Assembly: GCA_020002265.1 (NCBI GenBank)
Contig: CP048228.1
Location: 434,001-498,000 of the forward strand
Source: Anaplasmataceae bacterium AB001_6
GTDB taxonomy: Bacteria > Pseudomonadota > Alphaproteobacteria > Rickettsiales > Anaplasmataceae
Length of the DNA: 64,000 nucleotides
Direction: 5' to 3'
The notes under the pieces: generated by a model
Databases searched by the model: none
Told to the model about the DNA's origin: nothing
Seen by the model: the letters and a program-made list of their open reading frames with translations, nothing else
Shown: positions 38,542 to 47,686 of the stretch, in pieces
Numbering within the stretch: position 1 is the first letter of the stretch
Layout of the letters: each line of letters begins with the position of its first letter
Position numbers and translations under genes: made by a program

Positions 38542-39475
38542 ACAATCCTATTTTTTGGGAATTACTTAAATCATCTGAATCAAAATCCGATAACATTCCT
38601 ATTACTCTTTTTATTATACCACTATTAGACATGTTTTTTGCTTTGTTATGTTTCATTACGTTGATGTATTTTACTGAAAGAATATCAATCTCTTTTTCTT
38701 CTTTTAGCCATTTTAAAGCATCCTCTTCATAACCAATACCATCTATCAAATTATTGTCTAAAGCTTGAATACCTAAAAATGCTTGACCTCCCGATAATTC
38801 TTCAGCCTTTTCTATTGGAATCGTTCTACGATTCGCGACAGTCTCAATCATATATCTATGATAGCATTCCAAATTTTTGACAATTACATCCGCTACATCT
38901 TCAGGAGTTGAGCGGGTGGAAGAAGGAAAGCCTTTATATTTCCCACTAGTATAAGTAGTAAAATTTATACCAATTTTTTTTGCTAGATCAGAGAATTCGT
39001 AAGTCTCTAACAAAACACCAATGGATCCAGTCATTGTGCTTCTCATTGCAAAAATGTATTCTCCAGCTAAAGACACCATGTAAGCAGCTGAAGTAGCAAT
39101 ATCTTCCATGACTATTACAACAGGCTTAACTTTACTGACAGAATTAATAGCTCTGTATAAAGGATCAATGCTCGCTAATTCTCCTCCAGGACTATTAATT
39201 AATATAACTAGAGCTTTAATATTTTCATCAGTTGCCATAGAGGATATTATATCAGTTCTATATTTATCCCTATACATTACACCTTCTATTCTTATTTTTG
39301 CTATAATTGGTTCTTTTATGTCTTGTAATTTGTCTTCTACATCTTCATTCTTTTTAAAAAAAAAGGAATACAGCATCAAGAGGGTCATAATGATTAATAA
39401 TACGGCAAAAGACTTCCACTTATATAAGCTATAAGAAGACTGATCTTCATCTATTATCTTATTTACATCAAACAT
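38522..39475 (-). CDS. sppA: signal peptide peptidase SppA-like S49 protease
   Basis: 317 aa, the short single-domain type. One membrane segment (about 22-40), then N-S-P-G-G, the nucleophile Ser129 in A-T-S-A-A-Y, and the general base Lys in S-G-K-Y-K-G (179). M-T-G-S-I-G-V-L is also a family motif. It digests cleaved signal peptides in the membrane. Downstream of rpsA with 73 bases between, so probably in the same transcript. Confidence 0.93.
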   Translation of the reverse strand: MFDVNKIIDEDQSSYSLYKWKSFAVLLIIMTLLMLYSFFFKKNEDVEDKLQDIKEPIIAKIRIEGVMYRDKYRTDIISSMATDENIKALVILINSPGGELASIDPLYRAINSVSKVKPVVIVMEDIATSAAYMVSLAGEYIFAMRSTMTGSIGVLLETYEFSDLAKKIGINFTTYTSGKYKGFPSSTRSTPEDVADVIVKNLECYHRYMIETVANRRTIPIEKAEELSGGQAFLGIQALDNNLIDGIGYEEDALKWLKEEKEIDILSVKYINVMKHNKAKNMSNSGIIKRVIGMLSDFDSDDLSNSQKIGLYSILKI

Positions 39476-39548
39476 ACAAAAACCAAAAGAACCAATAAAA
39501 CAGCAAAATTTATTATACTGTACAATAGTTATTTTTTTAATAAATATA

Positions 39549-41186
39549 TTAATGAATAAGTTCTATTGATATAGCATAAGCAGATTTCTTTATTATCTTA
39601 AAGCTAGAATTCTTTCCAACAACAAAATGAGTTAAATTAGTTACTTGATCCTGTGAGAAAAATAATTCCACATTTTCTGCAATTTTTATAATAAAGCCTT
39701 CTTCGTCAATTTTCACAACAGTTGCAGAAACTATATCACCAACCTCTATTGTTTTTAAGAAATCTTCAAAAGGATCTTTTACGGTTTGTTTTATCCCCAG
39801 ATATAATTTACCTTTATTGACATTTGCACGAATTATTTTTGCAGATACGTTTTTCTTATGTCGATACTCTCTAAATTTTGCTTTTGGCTCAAACCTATCC
39901 CACGATAAATCATTAATGCTAATAAATCCTTCAACTCTATCGTTAACCGACACATACAAACCAGAATCAGTTACATGATTAACATTACAACTAACTATAC
40001 TACCTAGTGGATTATCAATTAAAAATTGTGTCCAAGGGTTGTCAGTGCATTGTTTAATACTTAAAGCCATTCTATGACGGTCTTTATCAATGCTAATAAC
40101 TACAACCTCTATTTCTTGTCCTTTAATGACCATAGGTCTATCTTTAGTCCAACTTACCTCAGAAATATGCACTAAACCTTCAACCCCAGGTTCTAGCTCA
40201 ACAAAAATACCATATTCTTCTATATTACTAACAGTTCCCTTATATTTATCACCAGGTTTATATTTTTCTTCAGCACTTAACCAAGGATTATTTTTCAATT
40301 GTTTTGCTCCCAAAGAAACTCTGCAATTTTTTCTATCTATTCCTATTATCTTTACTCTAATTTTTTCACCAATTGTGTAAATTGAAGACGGGTGAGCAAC
40401 TCTGGACCAAGCAATATCATCAATATACAATAGACCATCAAGTACACCAATTTCAGGAGATTCATGTAATTGAACAAAAACTCCATAATTCGTAATGCTT
40501 TTTACTACTCCCTCAATTATTTGACCTTCCTGTAAAGTATCAATATATTTATTTTTTTCATCTGCATGAAGAGAGTTTAAAATAGCTTTTCTTGATACAA
40601 CAATGTTCCCTTGTTTTTTATCTGTTTTCAATATCTTAAATTTAGAAACCATATTAATGAAGTCACTACTATTTTTTACCGGTTTCACATCAACATGACT
40701 GTTAGGTAAAAAAGCCATAATACCAGCTAGATCAACTATATATCCACTGCGAGTCGAGTAAAGAATTTTTCCTTCTATCTCGCCTTCTTCTTTCTCAATA
40801 CGTTCTATTTCGTCCCAAGTTTCACATTTTATCGCCTTACTTCTACTAAGCACTATCTTACCATCACGATTTTCTAATTTTTCAAGAAAGATTTTTACCT
40901 TATTACCGATAACAATTTCTTGATCGTTAAACTCTGCAATAGGTATTTGTCCTTCAGATTTATAATTAATACAAACAAAGACAAAATCTCTTGTAACAGA
41001 GCTAATCATTCCTTCTATAACAGTATTTTCTTTTAAAGATTTTGAAGCAAAATCTTGAATACTTAAAAGCGAATTTTCTCCCAAGATATTTTTTTTCTCT
41101 CCAGAATCAGAATCATAAAATAAATAATTAAAAGGAGAATACTTTTCCTTGTTTTTCAAAAATTTAATATTGCTATCTTTTGTCAT
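39549..41186 (-). CDS. rpsA: 30S ribosomal protein S1
   Basis: 545 aa, six S1 repeats. Recognisable repeat cores: G-M-I-S-S-V-T-R-D-F-V-F-V, G-K-I-L-Y-S-T-R-S-G-Y-I-V, G-V-V-K-S-I-T-N-Y-G-V-F-V, G-T-V-S-N-I-E-E-Y-G-I-F-V, V-N-H-V-T-D-S-G-L-Y-V, and A-T-V-V-K-I-D-E-E-G-F-I-I. It brings mRNA to the 30S subunit. A good ribosome binding site (AGAGGTC) lies just before the ATG, and a promoter about 125 bases upstream gives a long leader. Confidence 0.97.
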   Translation of the reverse strand: MTKDSNIKFLKNKEKYSPFNYLFYDSDSGEKKNILGENSLLSIQDFASKSLKENTVIEGMISSVTRDFVFVCINYKSEGQIPIAEFNDQEIVIGNKVKIFLEKLENRDGKIVLSRSKAIKCETWDEIERIEKEEGEIEGKILYSTRSGYIVDLAGIMAFLPNSHVDVKPVKNSSDFINMVSKFKILKTDKKQGNIVVSRKAILNSLHADEKNKYIDTLQEGQIIEGVVKSITNYGVFVQLHESPEIGVLDGLLYIDDIAWSRVAHPSSIYTIGEKIRVKIIGIDRKNCRVSLGAKQLKNNPWLSAEEKYKPGDKYKGTVSNIEEYGIFVELEPGVEGLVHISEVSWTKDRPMVIKGQEIEVVVISIDKDRHRMALSIKQCTDNPWTQFLIDNPLGSIVSCNVNHVTDSGLYVSVNDRVEGFISINDLSWDRFEPKAKFREYRHKKNVSAKIIRANVNKGKLYLGIKQTVKDPFEDFLKTIEVGDIVSATVVKIDEEGFIIKIAENVELFFSQDQVTNLTHFVVGKNSSFKIIKKSAYAISIELIH

Positions 41187-41309
41187 TTGACCTCTTCAAA
41201 ATTCTCTATTGTGTCATCTAAAAATCAAAACGGGACAACTAATTAAGGCAAAAATACTATTTTAGAATTTACCTATGGACAATCATAAACACCACGCGCT
41301 GACTAATTT

Positions 41310-41337
41310 ATGATATTTATTTTTTTTTAAAAGTCAA
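41310..41337 (-). promoter_or_regulatory. probable rpsA promoter
   Basis: Minus strand: TTGACT (41337-41332, 5 of 6) and TATCAT (41315-41310, 5 of 6), spacer 16, with an A/T-rich spacer. It would leave a leader of roughly 115 bases, long enough for S1 feedback control as in E. coli (inference). A second, weaker pair (TTGTCC/TAGTAT) lies nearer the gene. Confidence 0.55.
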
Positions 41338-41400
41338 AATATTAAATTTTAATAGTTATTTAATTTTGCAAAATATCTCTCATATTTTTATGAATAAAAT

Positions 41401-42180
41401 TCATAATTTTTCTTGTCTGCAAAATTCATACATACCTACTGTTGCTGCGTTAGAGACATTAAGGCTATCCAAATTATTTTTATCACAAGAAAAAATGGGT
41501 ATTGTTAGACGATAATCACAATATTCTAAAACAGAATTTTTTATTCCTTTCCCTTCTGAACCTAACACCAAGGCTGCTTTATTGTTAAAAGAAAAATTAT
41601 TAATATTTTGACCCATACTATCCATGGCATAAACACTATAGCCAATGCTTTTTAAATGATTTATAGAGCGTTTTATATTAGTTATTTCTATAATTTTAAC
41701 AATATCTAATGCTCCACTAGATACCTTAGAAACAGTACCATTATCATAAAATATGTTATTTTTTATAAAAACTGCATCAATTTTAAAACATGCTGCAGAT
41801 CTTAATATTGCGCCTATGTTATGTTGATCAGTAATGTCATCCAAAATAATAACCAAAGACCTCTCTTGTTTTACATGAAAATTTTCTAAAGATTCATTTT
41901 TTAAGTGTAGAGCTTCTAAAAGTAAACCTTGATGATTAAAATTTGAATTAGATGATCTGGGAACTATATTATCTATATTTTTTTTTATATTAATTCTAAT
42001 ATTCTTTTTTTTACAAATTTCAAGAATTGAAGAATATTCTTTGATTTTTTGTTCATTAATAAAAAGATTACAACAAATCCTTCTAGAGTTTAATATTGCA
42101 TTTATACATCCATGCTTCCCATATATATACACCTTTTCATTTTTCTGTTTATTTATTTTTATATTTCGGATTTTTTTCAT
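41401..42180 (-). CDS. rlmB: 23S rRNA (guanosine-2'-O-)-methyltransferase RlmB (SpoU/TrmH family)
   Basis: 259 aa. Small N-terminal substrate-binding domain with Y-G-K-H-G, then the SPOUT knot domain: D-D-I-T-D-Q-H-N-I-G-A-I-L-R-S-A, V-L-G-S-E-G-K-G-I and L-N-V-S-N-A-A-T-V-G. RlmB methylates G2251 of 23S rRNA; TrmH-type tRNA activity is the alternative, less likely with this N-domain. Confidence 0.9.
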   Translation of the reverse strand: MKKIRNIKINKQKNEKVYIYGKHGCINAILNSRRICCNLFINEQKIKEYSSILEICKKKNIRINIKKNIDNIVPRSSNSNFNHQGLLLEALHLKNESLENFHVKQERSLVIILDDITDQHNIGAILRSAACFKIDAVFIKNNIFYDNGTVSKVSSGALDIVKIIEITNIKRSINHLKSIGYSVYAMDSMGQNINNFSFNNKAALVLGSEGKGIKNSVLEYCDYRLTIPIFSCDKNNLDSLNVSNAATVGMYEFCRQEKL

Positions 42181-42493
42181 TAATTTTTTTGAGATAATAT
42201 TTTCCCGATTTCGTTATTATTGATGAAAAAGATATATTGAATTCATTCAATTTTCAAATAAAACAAATAACTCGATTAAGATAAATTAAAATATAATTTT
42301 TTCTTAAAATGCAATACTTTATTTTAAAATTAAAAAATGATATCATGGCTCGCACGGGATTTAGTAGTTTACAAATGAGATTGCAAAAAAAATATTGTTT
42401 TGTTTTTTTTGCACTGTTTGCTACTTGTTTTATTGTTTATATTTGACTAACATTATTGAAACTTCGTTTGTTTTATTACTTCCGGATTTTTAA
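42181..42493. other. spacer between rlmB and the tRNA pair
   Basis: 313 bases between divergent units. Contains a small palindrome ATTGAATTCATTCAAT near 42236-42251, a possible 33-codon frame (listed separately), and A/T-rich promoter-like sequence, with TTGACT at 42443-42448 lacking a good -10. Nothing else recognised. Confidence 0.4.
42345..42446 (+). CDS. possible 33-residue membrane miniprotein
   Basis: ATG at 42345 to TGA at 42444-42446. The peptide begins MARTGFSSLQMRLQKKY and continues as a hydrophobic helix (C-F-V-F-F-A-L-F-A-T-C-F-I-V-Y-I) to the end: a basic start followed by one membrane span. No ribosome binding site stands out and no family is recognised. It could be a chance frame upstream of the tRNA genes. 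Confidence 0.2.
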   Translation: MARTGFSSLQMRLQKKYCFVFFALFATCFIVYI

Positions 42494-42576
42494 GGAGGGG
42501 TGGCTGAGTGGTTAAAGGCAGCAGACTGTAAATCTGCCCGCGAGAGCGTACGTGGGTTCGAATCCTACCCCCTCTA
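42494..42576 (+). tRNA. tRNA-Tyr (anticodon GTA)
   Basis: 83 nt, class II with a long variable arm. Anticodon stem GCAGA/TCTGC encloses CTGTAAA, so anticodon GTA; T-arm GTGGG-TTCGAAT-CCTAC. The acceptor GGAGGGG pairs with CCCCTCT, giving a G1-U72 wobble where G1-C72 is usual. CCA is not encoded (GTT follows the discriminator A). Confidence 0.95.
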
Positions 42577-42590
42577 GTTATTTATTGATT

Positions 42591-42661
42591 GCGGGCGTAA
42601 CTTAGTGGCAAAGTCCTAGCCTTCCAAGCTGGTTACGTGGGTTCGATTCCCATCGCCCGCT
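42591..42661 (+). tRNA. tRNA-Gly (anticodon TCC)
   Basis: 71 nt. Acceptor GCGGGCG/CGCCCGC is perfectly paired; loop CTTCCAA gives anticodon TCC; T-loop GTTCGATTC. CCA is not encoded. It lies 14 bases after tRNA-Tyr and 83 before rpsJ, so likely one transcript with the tRNA-Tyr gene and perhaps with the ribosomal operon. Confidence 0.95.
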
Positions 42662-42671
42662 TTTTGTGTGA

Positions 42672-42700
42672 TTGATATTTAATAGTGGATTTTATTTTAT
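42672..42700 (+). promoter_or_regulatory. possible S10 operon promoter
   Basis: TTGATA at 42672-42677 (5 of 6) and TTTTAT at 42695-42700 (4 of 6), 17-base spacer, 44 bases before rpsJ. The region also starts right after tRNA-Gly, so read-through is possible. Confidence 0.35.
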
Positions 42701-42744
42701 ATCATTTTGGTTTTTTGTATGATTTATATTTTTAGTGCTCTAGT

Positions 42745-43152
42745 ATGAAAAATTTAAAGCTTAATGAACATGTTAAGAGTGCCGGAATTGACAAATATGT
42801 TTCTTACAGTTCTAGGCCTTATATATCGGTGAAGATAAAGTCAAATGATGCTTTAGGTTTGGAACGTATAGTTAAACGAATAGTGGCTACAGCTTTAAAA
42901 GAAGGTGCCAGGGTTAAAGGGCCTGTTCCTCTTCCCAAAAGAGTTAAAATTTACACTGTTAATAAATCTCCTCATGTTTATAAAAAATCTAGGGAGCAAT
43001 ATAAGTGGACCAAACATGTTAGGTTGCTCATAATATATGATTTTGATTTGAAATTAACAGAAAAGTTTACTTCTTGGAATTTGATACCAGCCGGTTTAGA
43101 TGCTGATATAAAAATACAAGGTTTAGATTTTGCAGGTTTTAACAATGAATGA
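42745..43152 (+). CDS. rpsJ: 30S ribosomal protein S10
   Basis: 135 aa against the usual 100-105. The core is clear: [22 protein letters not shown], and [11 protein letters not shown]. The extra length is about 25 residues at the N-terminus (before Y-I-S-V-K-I-K) and about 9 at the C-terminus. S10 also acts in transcription antitermination with NusB. First gene of the ribosomal block; its end overlaps rplC by 8 bases. Confidence 0.95.
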   Translation: MKNLKLNEHVKSAGIDKYVSYSSRPYISVKIKSNDALGLERIVKRIVATALKEGARVKGPVPLPKRVKIYTVNKSPHVYKKSREQYKWTKHVRLLIIYDFDLKLTEKFTSWNLIPAGLDADIKIQGLDFAGFNNE

Positions 43153-43792
43153 TAATAAAAAGAATTTGATTGGTAGGGCATCTATTTACGGTATTAAAGT
43201 TGCTTCTAGTATGATTTTTTCTGATCTTGGTATATATGATCATGTTAGTTTGATTTATGTGAATAATAACATTTTGAAATTAGATGTTGTTGCAGATTTT
43301 CATAATTTCATAAAAATTAGAGCGTTCTTTTTTGGAAAAGGAAAACTTTCTAAGCCGCAAATAGAGCATATTAAAAAATTTCACCCTGAAATTGATTCAA
43401 AAAAAATACGAGGCTTTATAAAAGAGATTTTTTTACCTAAAGATGTAGATTGTATTTCTTTATCAACTTTTGTTAATGCAAAAAAGGTGAAAATTAGTGG
43501 TATTAGTAAAGGAAAGGGATTTTCAGGAGTTATGAAACGACATAATTTCAAAGGATTGAGAGCTAGTCATGGAGTTTCCAAGACGCATAGATCGCAAGGT
43601 TCTACCGGTCAATGTCAAGATCCTGGTAGAGTAAATCGTGGTAAAAAAATGGCTGGACAGCTTGGTGCTGAATTTATAACTATTAATAATGTTGGTGTTT
43701 TGCATACTGATATAGATAAATCTTTAATTGTTGTTAAAGGTTCTATTCCAGGATTTAAGGACTCTGTTGTTCGTATAGAATTGATGAGTTGA
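43145..43792 (+). CDS. rplC: 50S ribosomal protein L3
   Basis: 215 aa from the ATG at 43145 inside the end of rpsJ. The diagnostic segment is [14 protein letters not shown], then [16 protein letters not shown] and G-K-K-M-A-G-Q. The N-terminal third is diverged. L3 is an early assembly protein near the peptidyl-transferase centre. Confidence 0.96.
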   Translation: MNDNKKNLIGRASIYGIKVASSMIFSDLGIYDHVSLIYVNNNILKLDVVADFHNFIKIRAFFFGKGKLSKPQIEHIKKFHPEIDSKKIRGFIKEIFLPKDVDCISLSTFVNAKKVKISGISKGKGFSGVMKRHNFKGLRASHGVSKTHRSQGSTGQCQDPGRVNRGKKMAGQLGAEFITINNVGVLHTDIDKSLIVVKGSIPGFKDSVVRIELMS

Positions 43793-43821
43793 TTTTTTTG
43801 TTAATTATTTTTATTTAAATT

Positions 43822-44469
43822 ATGGTTCATATTAGATGTATTGAATTGGGAAAAAAAGATTTTGATTGTAAATTAGAAGAAGTTGATGAATCTTTTTTTG
43901 TTAAAAATATAAACCATATTGTTTTGTCTAGTGTTTTACGTTGGCAATTTTTAAAAAATCGTAATTTTAGTCACTCTGTTAAATCTATGTCTGATGTTAA
44001 TGCGACGACTAAAAAACCTTATAGACAAAAAGGAACGGGTAAAGCTCGTCAAGGTAGTTTGGTTTCTCCTCATTTTAGAGGAGGGGGAGTTGTTTTTGGG
44101 CCGAATAAAAGATCTTTTGCTATTAAAATGAATAAAAAGGTTAGAAAATTGGCGATAAGACATTCTTTGGCTTTAAAATTTCATGAAAATAAATTATTTT
44201 TCTTCGATGAGGATTTTTTTAATTTTTCTTCATCATCTTCAATTTTAGTTAATAAAATGTCGTCAACTTTTTTGAATTTTTATAATAATAAATTTTTGTT
44301 GATATGTGAAAATTCTGATATTAAAAAAATTAATGGAGTAAAAAATATTAAAAATTTTGGATATTTAGATGTTAATGGATTAAATGTCCGAGATTTATTG
44401 TTCAGTGATTTTATTTTACTGAAAATTAATTTATTAGATTTTTTGAAAAATAGGTTTTGTGTTTTATGA
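43822..44469 (+). CDS. rplD: 50S ribosomal protein L4
   Basis: 215 aa. The exit-tunnel loop is recognisable: K-P-Y-R-Q-K-G-T-G-K-A-R-Q-G-S, followed by G-G-G-V-V-F-G-P. In bacteria this loop lies beside the macrolide site, of interest given the 23S changes. The stop overlaps the rplW start (ATGA). Confidence 0.95.
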   Translation: MVHIRCIELGKKDFDCKLEEVDESFFVKNINHIVLSSVLRWQFLKNRNFSHSVKSMSDVNATTKKPYRQKGTGKARQGSLVSPHFRGGGVVFGPNKRSFAIKMNKKVRKLAIRHSLALKFHENKLFFFDEDFFNFSSSSSILVNKMSSTFLNFYNNKFLLICENSDIKKINGVKNIKNFGYLDVNGLNVRDLLFSDFILLKINLLDFLKNRFCVL

Positions 44470-44765
44470 AAAGTGTTGTTAATTTTATTGATAAAATTGT
44501 TTTATCAGAAAAATCAGAAAATGCGGCAAAATTAGGTCATTTTGTTTTTTATTCTAGTTGTCAAAGATTTTCGAAAAATGATGTTAAAAATAGCTTACGT
44601 CTGATTTGTCCTAACATTTCTGTTAAATCTATAAAATCTGCTAATTATAAAGGAAAAGCTAAGAATTTTAGAATGTCTCGTGGATTTCGTAAAGATCGGA
44701 AGAAATTTGTTGTTGTTTTGAATTCATCTGATTTTTCATTTTTGAAAAAAGAATTAGAGGGATAA
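44466..44765 (+). CDS. rplW: 50S ribosomal protein L23
   Basis: 99 aa from the ATG overlapping the rplD stop by four bases. V-L-S-E-K-S at the start and N-Y-K-G-K-A-K-N-F-R-M-S-R-G-F-R-K-D-R-K-K in the middle match L23, which forms the docking site for SRP and trigger factor at the tunnel exit. Confidence 0.94.
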   Translation: MKSVVNFIDKIVLSEKSENAAKLGHFVFYSSCQRFSKNDVKNSLRLICPNISVKSIKSANYKGKAKNFRMSRGFRKDRKKFVVVLNSSDFSFLKKELEG

Positions 44766-44766
44766 G

Positions 44767-45597
44767 ATGGTTGGGTTGAAAATTTTAAAGCCTACTAGTC
44801 CTGGATCTAGAGGAATTGTTAGAATTGATAGGCAGCATCTTTGGAAAGGAGCTCCTTTTAAATCTTTGCTTCGAGGATTATCTAAGACGGGAGGTAGAAA
44901 TAATTTAGGTCGTATAACTACTCGACATATTGGTGGTGGGGCGAAACGTAGATATCGCATAATAGATTTTAAGATGTCGAAAGAGGGATTTTATACTGTA
45001 GAAAGATTGGAATATGATCCTAATAGAACAGCATTTGTTCATTTGATGAAACATGAATCGGGTAGTTATCATTATTTTATTGCTATAGAAGGTGTAAAAG
45101 TAGGAAATAAGTTAAATGTAGGGAAAGATGCTGATGTTATTTCAGGAAATGTTTTATCGTTAAGAAATATTCCTGTAGGAAGTGCTATAAGTTGTTTAGA
45201 AATGAAAGATGGTAAAGGCGTTCAATTGGTTAGATCTGCTGGATCTTTTGCTACTTTATTAGGATTTGAAAAAAATCATGCAATAGTTAAATTACCTTCC
45301 GGTGAAGTTAGATTATTTGATGATAGATGTTGCGCATCTATTGGTTCGATATCCAATAGATATAATAAAAACATTAAATATGGCAAAGCTGGAATTGTGA
45401 GAAAATTAGGTACGAGGCCTTCTGTTAGAGGAGTTGTCATGAATCCTGTTGATCATCCGCATGGTGGAGGAGAAGGAAGAACTTCTGGTGGTAGATGTTC
45501 TGTCACTCCTTGGGGTGTTATTACAAAAGGAAAAAAGACTCGAAAGAAAAATAGTGCAATCGAGCGTTATATTGTGCGTCGAAGAGATAGAAAATAA
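44767..45597 (+). CDS. rplB: 50S ribosomal protein L2
   Basis: 276 aa, standard. K-P-T-S-P-G-S-R-G, G-G-G-A-K-R-R-Y-R-I-I-D-F, and the C-terminal M-N-P-V-D-H-P-H-G-G-G-E-G-R-T-S-G-G, whose histidine is near the peptidyl-transferase centre. One base separates it from rplW. Confidence 0.98.
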   Translation: MVGLKILKPTSPGSRGIVRIDRQHLWKGAPFKSLLRGLSKTGGRNNLGRITTRHIGGGAKRRYRIIDFKMSKEGFYTVERLEYDPNRTAFVHLMKHESGSYHYFIAIEGVKVGNKLNVGKDADVISGNVLSLRNIPVGSAISCLEMKDGKGVQLVRSAGSFATLLGFEKNHAIVKLPSGEVRLFDDRCCASIGSISNRYNKNIKYGKAGIVRKLGTRPSVRGVVMNPVDHPHGGGEGRTSGGRCSVTPWGVITKGKKTRKKNSAIERYIVRRRDRK

Positions 45598-45614
45598 TTT
45601 GAGGGTATTTATAT

Positions 45615-45893
45615 ATGAGATCTAGATGGAAAGCACCTTTTTGTGATTATTATATTTTCAAATTATTGAAAAAGCATAAAAATTCTGGCGAAAATGCAAG
45701 TATGATGAAAGTGCGCAGCAGATCTTCTACTATTCTTGTAGATTTTGTTGGATATGTTTTTTATGTTTATAATGGGATCAGATATGTGCCTGTTAAGGTG
45801 ACTGCAAATATGGTGGGTATGAAATTTGGTGAATTTTCGCCTACTCGTAAATTTGGTGGTCATGCTGGTAATAAAAAAGCTGTTAAAAGATAA
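45615..45893 (+). CDS. rpsS: 30S ribosomal protein S19
   Basis: 92 aa. R-S-R-W-K-A-P-F near the start, T-R-S-S-type block (R-S-R-S-S-T-I-L), Y-N-G-I-R-Y-V-P-V-K-V-T and G-E-F-S-P-T-R-K-F-G-G-H-A-G. It contacts S13 in the head. A TGAGGG site lies about 11 bases before the ATG. Confidence 0.97.
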   Translation: MRSRWKAPFCDYYIFKLLKKHKNSGENASMMKVRSRSSTILVDFVGYVFYVYNGIRYVPVKVTANMVGMKFGEFSPTRKFGGHAGNKKAVKR

Positions 45894-45915
45894 AATTATA
45901 TTTGTGTTTTGTATT

Positions 45916-46290
45916 ATGTCTCTTGAAATTAAATCTAAAAAAGAATCATCTTCTTTAGAAATTGTTGCTTCTTGTGCTAAGGTTAAGTCCAGCGTTAGAA
46001 AGATTAATATGGTTGCAGATACTATTAGATTAAAAAAAATAGATGATGCTGTATTAGCTTTAGTTTTTTCAAAAAAGAAGGTTTCTTTATTTTTGCATAA
46101 ATTATTGATGTCTGCGGTTGCTAATGCGCAACATAATTATGGAATTTCTATAGATGATTTATATATCGATCATATTTATGTTGGGCAAGCATCTTTTTTA
46201 AAAAGATTTTCTCCTCGTGCTAAAGGTAGAGTTAATAAGATAGTTAAGTATTATTCAAATATTAAGTTAATTTTGAAAGTTGTTACTTGA
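45916..46290 (+). CDS. rplV: 50S ribosomal protein L22
   Basis: 124 aa from this ATG; an earlier in-frame start would overlap rpsS with unrelated residues. S-S-V-R-K-I-N-M-V-A-D-T-I-R near the start, A-N-A-Q-H-N-Y-G, and the tunnel-hairpin end S-P-R-A-K-G-R. L22 with L4 forms the tunnel constriction. Confidence 0.94.
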   Translation: MSLEIKSKKESSSLEIVASCAKVKSSVRKINMVADTIRLKKIDDAVLALVFSKKKVSLFLHKLLMSAVANAQHNYGISIDDLYIDHIYVGQASFLKRFSPRAKGRVNKIVKYYSNIKLILKVVT

Positions 46291-46342
46291 TAATATTATG
46301 TTAGATGTTTTATATATTTGAATTATAAAGAGGTGATTGTTT

Positions 46343-46990
46343 ATGGGACATAAAGTTAATCCATTGATTATGAGGGCTAATTCGCTCAGTGATGGAAGAT
46401 CCGTTTGGTATGCTGAGGGAGATTTATACGTAATCAATTTGATGGAAGATTATTCATTGCGCAAACTTTTAGCAAAAAAATTGCATTATGCTTATGTAGA
46501 AAAAATTATTATTAAGAGAAATAAAAGTGACATAAATGTTGTAATATTTACTTCTAGGCCAGGATTGGTTATAGGTCAAAAAGGACAAGATATAGAAAAA
46601 TTAAAAAAAATTATTTTTTCTCATATAGGTAAAGTTGTTGAAATTGATGTTGTTGAAGTTAAAAATTCTTATTGTAGTGCTTCTCTTATTGCGCAAAGTA
46701 TTTCTTATCAATTAGAAAAAAGATTTTCTTTTAGGCGTGCTATGAAAAAGGCGATTAATAACACAATTAATACTTTTGGAATTAAAGGGGTCAAGATTAG
46801 ATGTGCGGGTAGATTAGGAGGTGTAGATATTGCGAGAGCTGAATGGTATGTAGAGGGTTCTGTACCGTTGCATCGCTTAAAAGCAGATATAGATTATTCT
46901 GCGACTGAAGCGAATACTTCTTATGGTAAGATAGGAATAAAAGTTTGGCTATATAAAGGTGATGTGGATTCTTCTATTAAAAATAAGTGA
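46343..46990 (+). CDS. rpsC: 30S ribosomal protein S3
   Basis: 215 aa from M-G-H-K-V-N-P; AGAGGTGA lies 7-14 bases upstream. KH-domain motif V-I-G-Q-K-G-Q-D-I-E and the C-terminal G-R-L-G-G-V-D-I-A-R-A-E-W-Y. It forms part of the mRNA entry site. Slightly short at the C-terminus compared with E. coli (233 aa). Confidence 0.97.
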   Translation: MGHKVNPLIMRANSLSDGRSVWYAEGDLYVINLMEDYSLRKLLAKKLHYAYVEKIIIKRNKSDINVVIFTSRPGLVIGQKGQDIEKLKKIIFSHIGKVVEIDVVEVKNSYCSASLIAQSISYQLEKRFSFRRAMKKAINNTINTFGIKGVKIRCAGRLGGVDIARAEWYVEGSVPLHRLKADIDYSATEANTSYGKIGIKVWLYKGDVDSSIKNK

Positions 46991-47024
46991 TTTTTGTATT
47001 TTATAAAAAAATGGTTTGTGTAAA

Positions 47025-47438
47025 ATGTTAACACCTTCGAGGAGTAAATTTAAAAAAAGTTTTAAAGGGCGCATGAGGTCTTTATCTTTTAAAGGAGAAA
47101 AGGTTTGTTTTGGTGATTATGGTTTGAAATCTCTTGGAACAGCTAGATTATCTCCTAATCAATTAGAATCTGCTAGAAGGGTTTTGGTTAAGCATTTGGG
47201 AAAAGGTGCAAAGTTATTTTTACGTATTTTTCCAGATATTCCAGTTTCTAAAAAACCTACTGATGTTAGAATGGGAAAAGGTAAGGGATCAGTTGATAGA
47301 TATATTTTTAGAGTTTCTCCTGGTAGAATTTTGTTTGAGATATCGGGTAGTAATTATGATGATGTGGTTAAAATTTTGGATAAATTTTCAGCAAAATTAA
47401 GTGTTAAGTGCAAGATAACTTGTTATGAAGAGGTTTGA
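47025..47438 (+). CDS. rplP: 50S ribosomal protein L16
   Basis: 137 aa. M-L-T-P-S-R-S-K-F-K-K at the start, R-M-G-K-G-K-G-S-V-D-R-Y near residue 82, and L-F-E-I-S-G. L16 stabilises tRNA in the A and P sites. Stop 5 bases before rpmC. Confidence 0.97.
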   Translation: MLTPSRSKFKKSFKGRMRSLSFKGEKVCFGDYGLKSLGTARLSPNQLESARRVLVKHLGKGAKLFLRIFPDIPVSKKPTDVRMGKGKGSVDRYIFRVSPGRILFEISGSNYDDVVKILDKFSAKLSVKCKITCYEEV

Positions 47439-47443
47439 AGTTT

Positions 47444-47656
47444 ATGTTAAATGATCGTGATTTGGGAAAAAAGATTGAAATGAAAGATGTATTATTTTTT
47501 TCACGTTCTGAACTTTTTGTTTTATTGAAACAATTAAGAAAAGAGTTGATGCGTATTAATTTAAAAAAAACTCAGGATAAATCTTTTGATTTTATGAAAA
47601 TAAAAAATATAAAGATTTCTATTGCTAGAGTATTGACTGTTATTAATTCTTTATAA
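47444..47656 (+). CDS. rpmC: 50S ribosomal protein L29
   Basis: 70 aa. L-L-K-Q-L-R-K-E-L-M and I-S-I-A-R-V-L-T-V-I-N match the two helices of L29. In its normal place between rplP and rpsQ. Start at ATG 47444; a TTG at 47435 overlapping the rplP stop is possible. Confidence 0.9.
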   Translation: MLNDRDLGKKIEMKDVLFFSRSELFVLLKQLRKELMRINLKKTQDKSFDFMKIKNIKISIARVLTVINSL

Positions 47657-47686
47657 TGTGTTAGTTTTTGATAGAGGTTTTTATAA

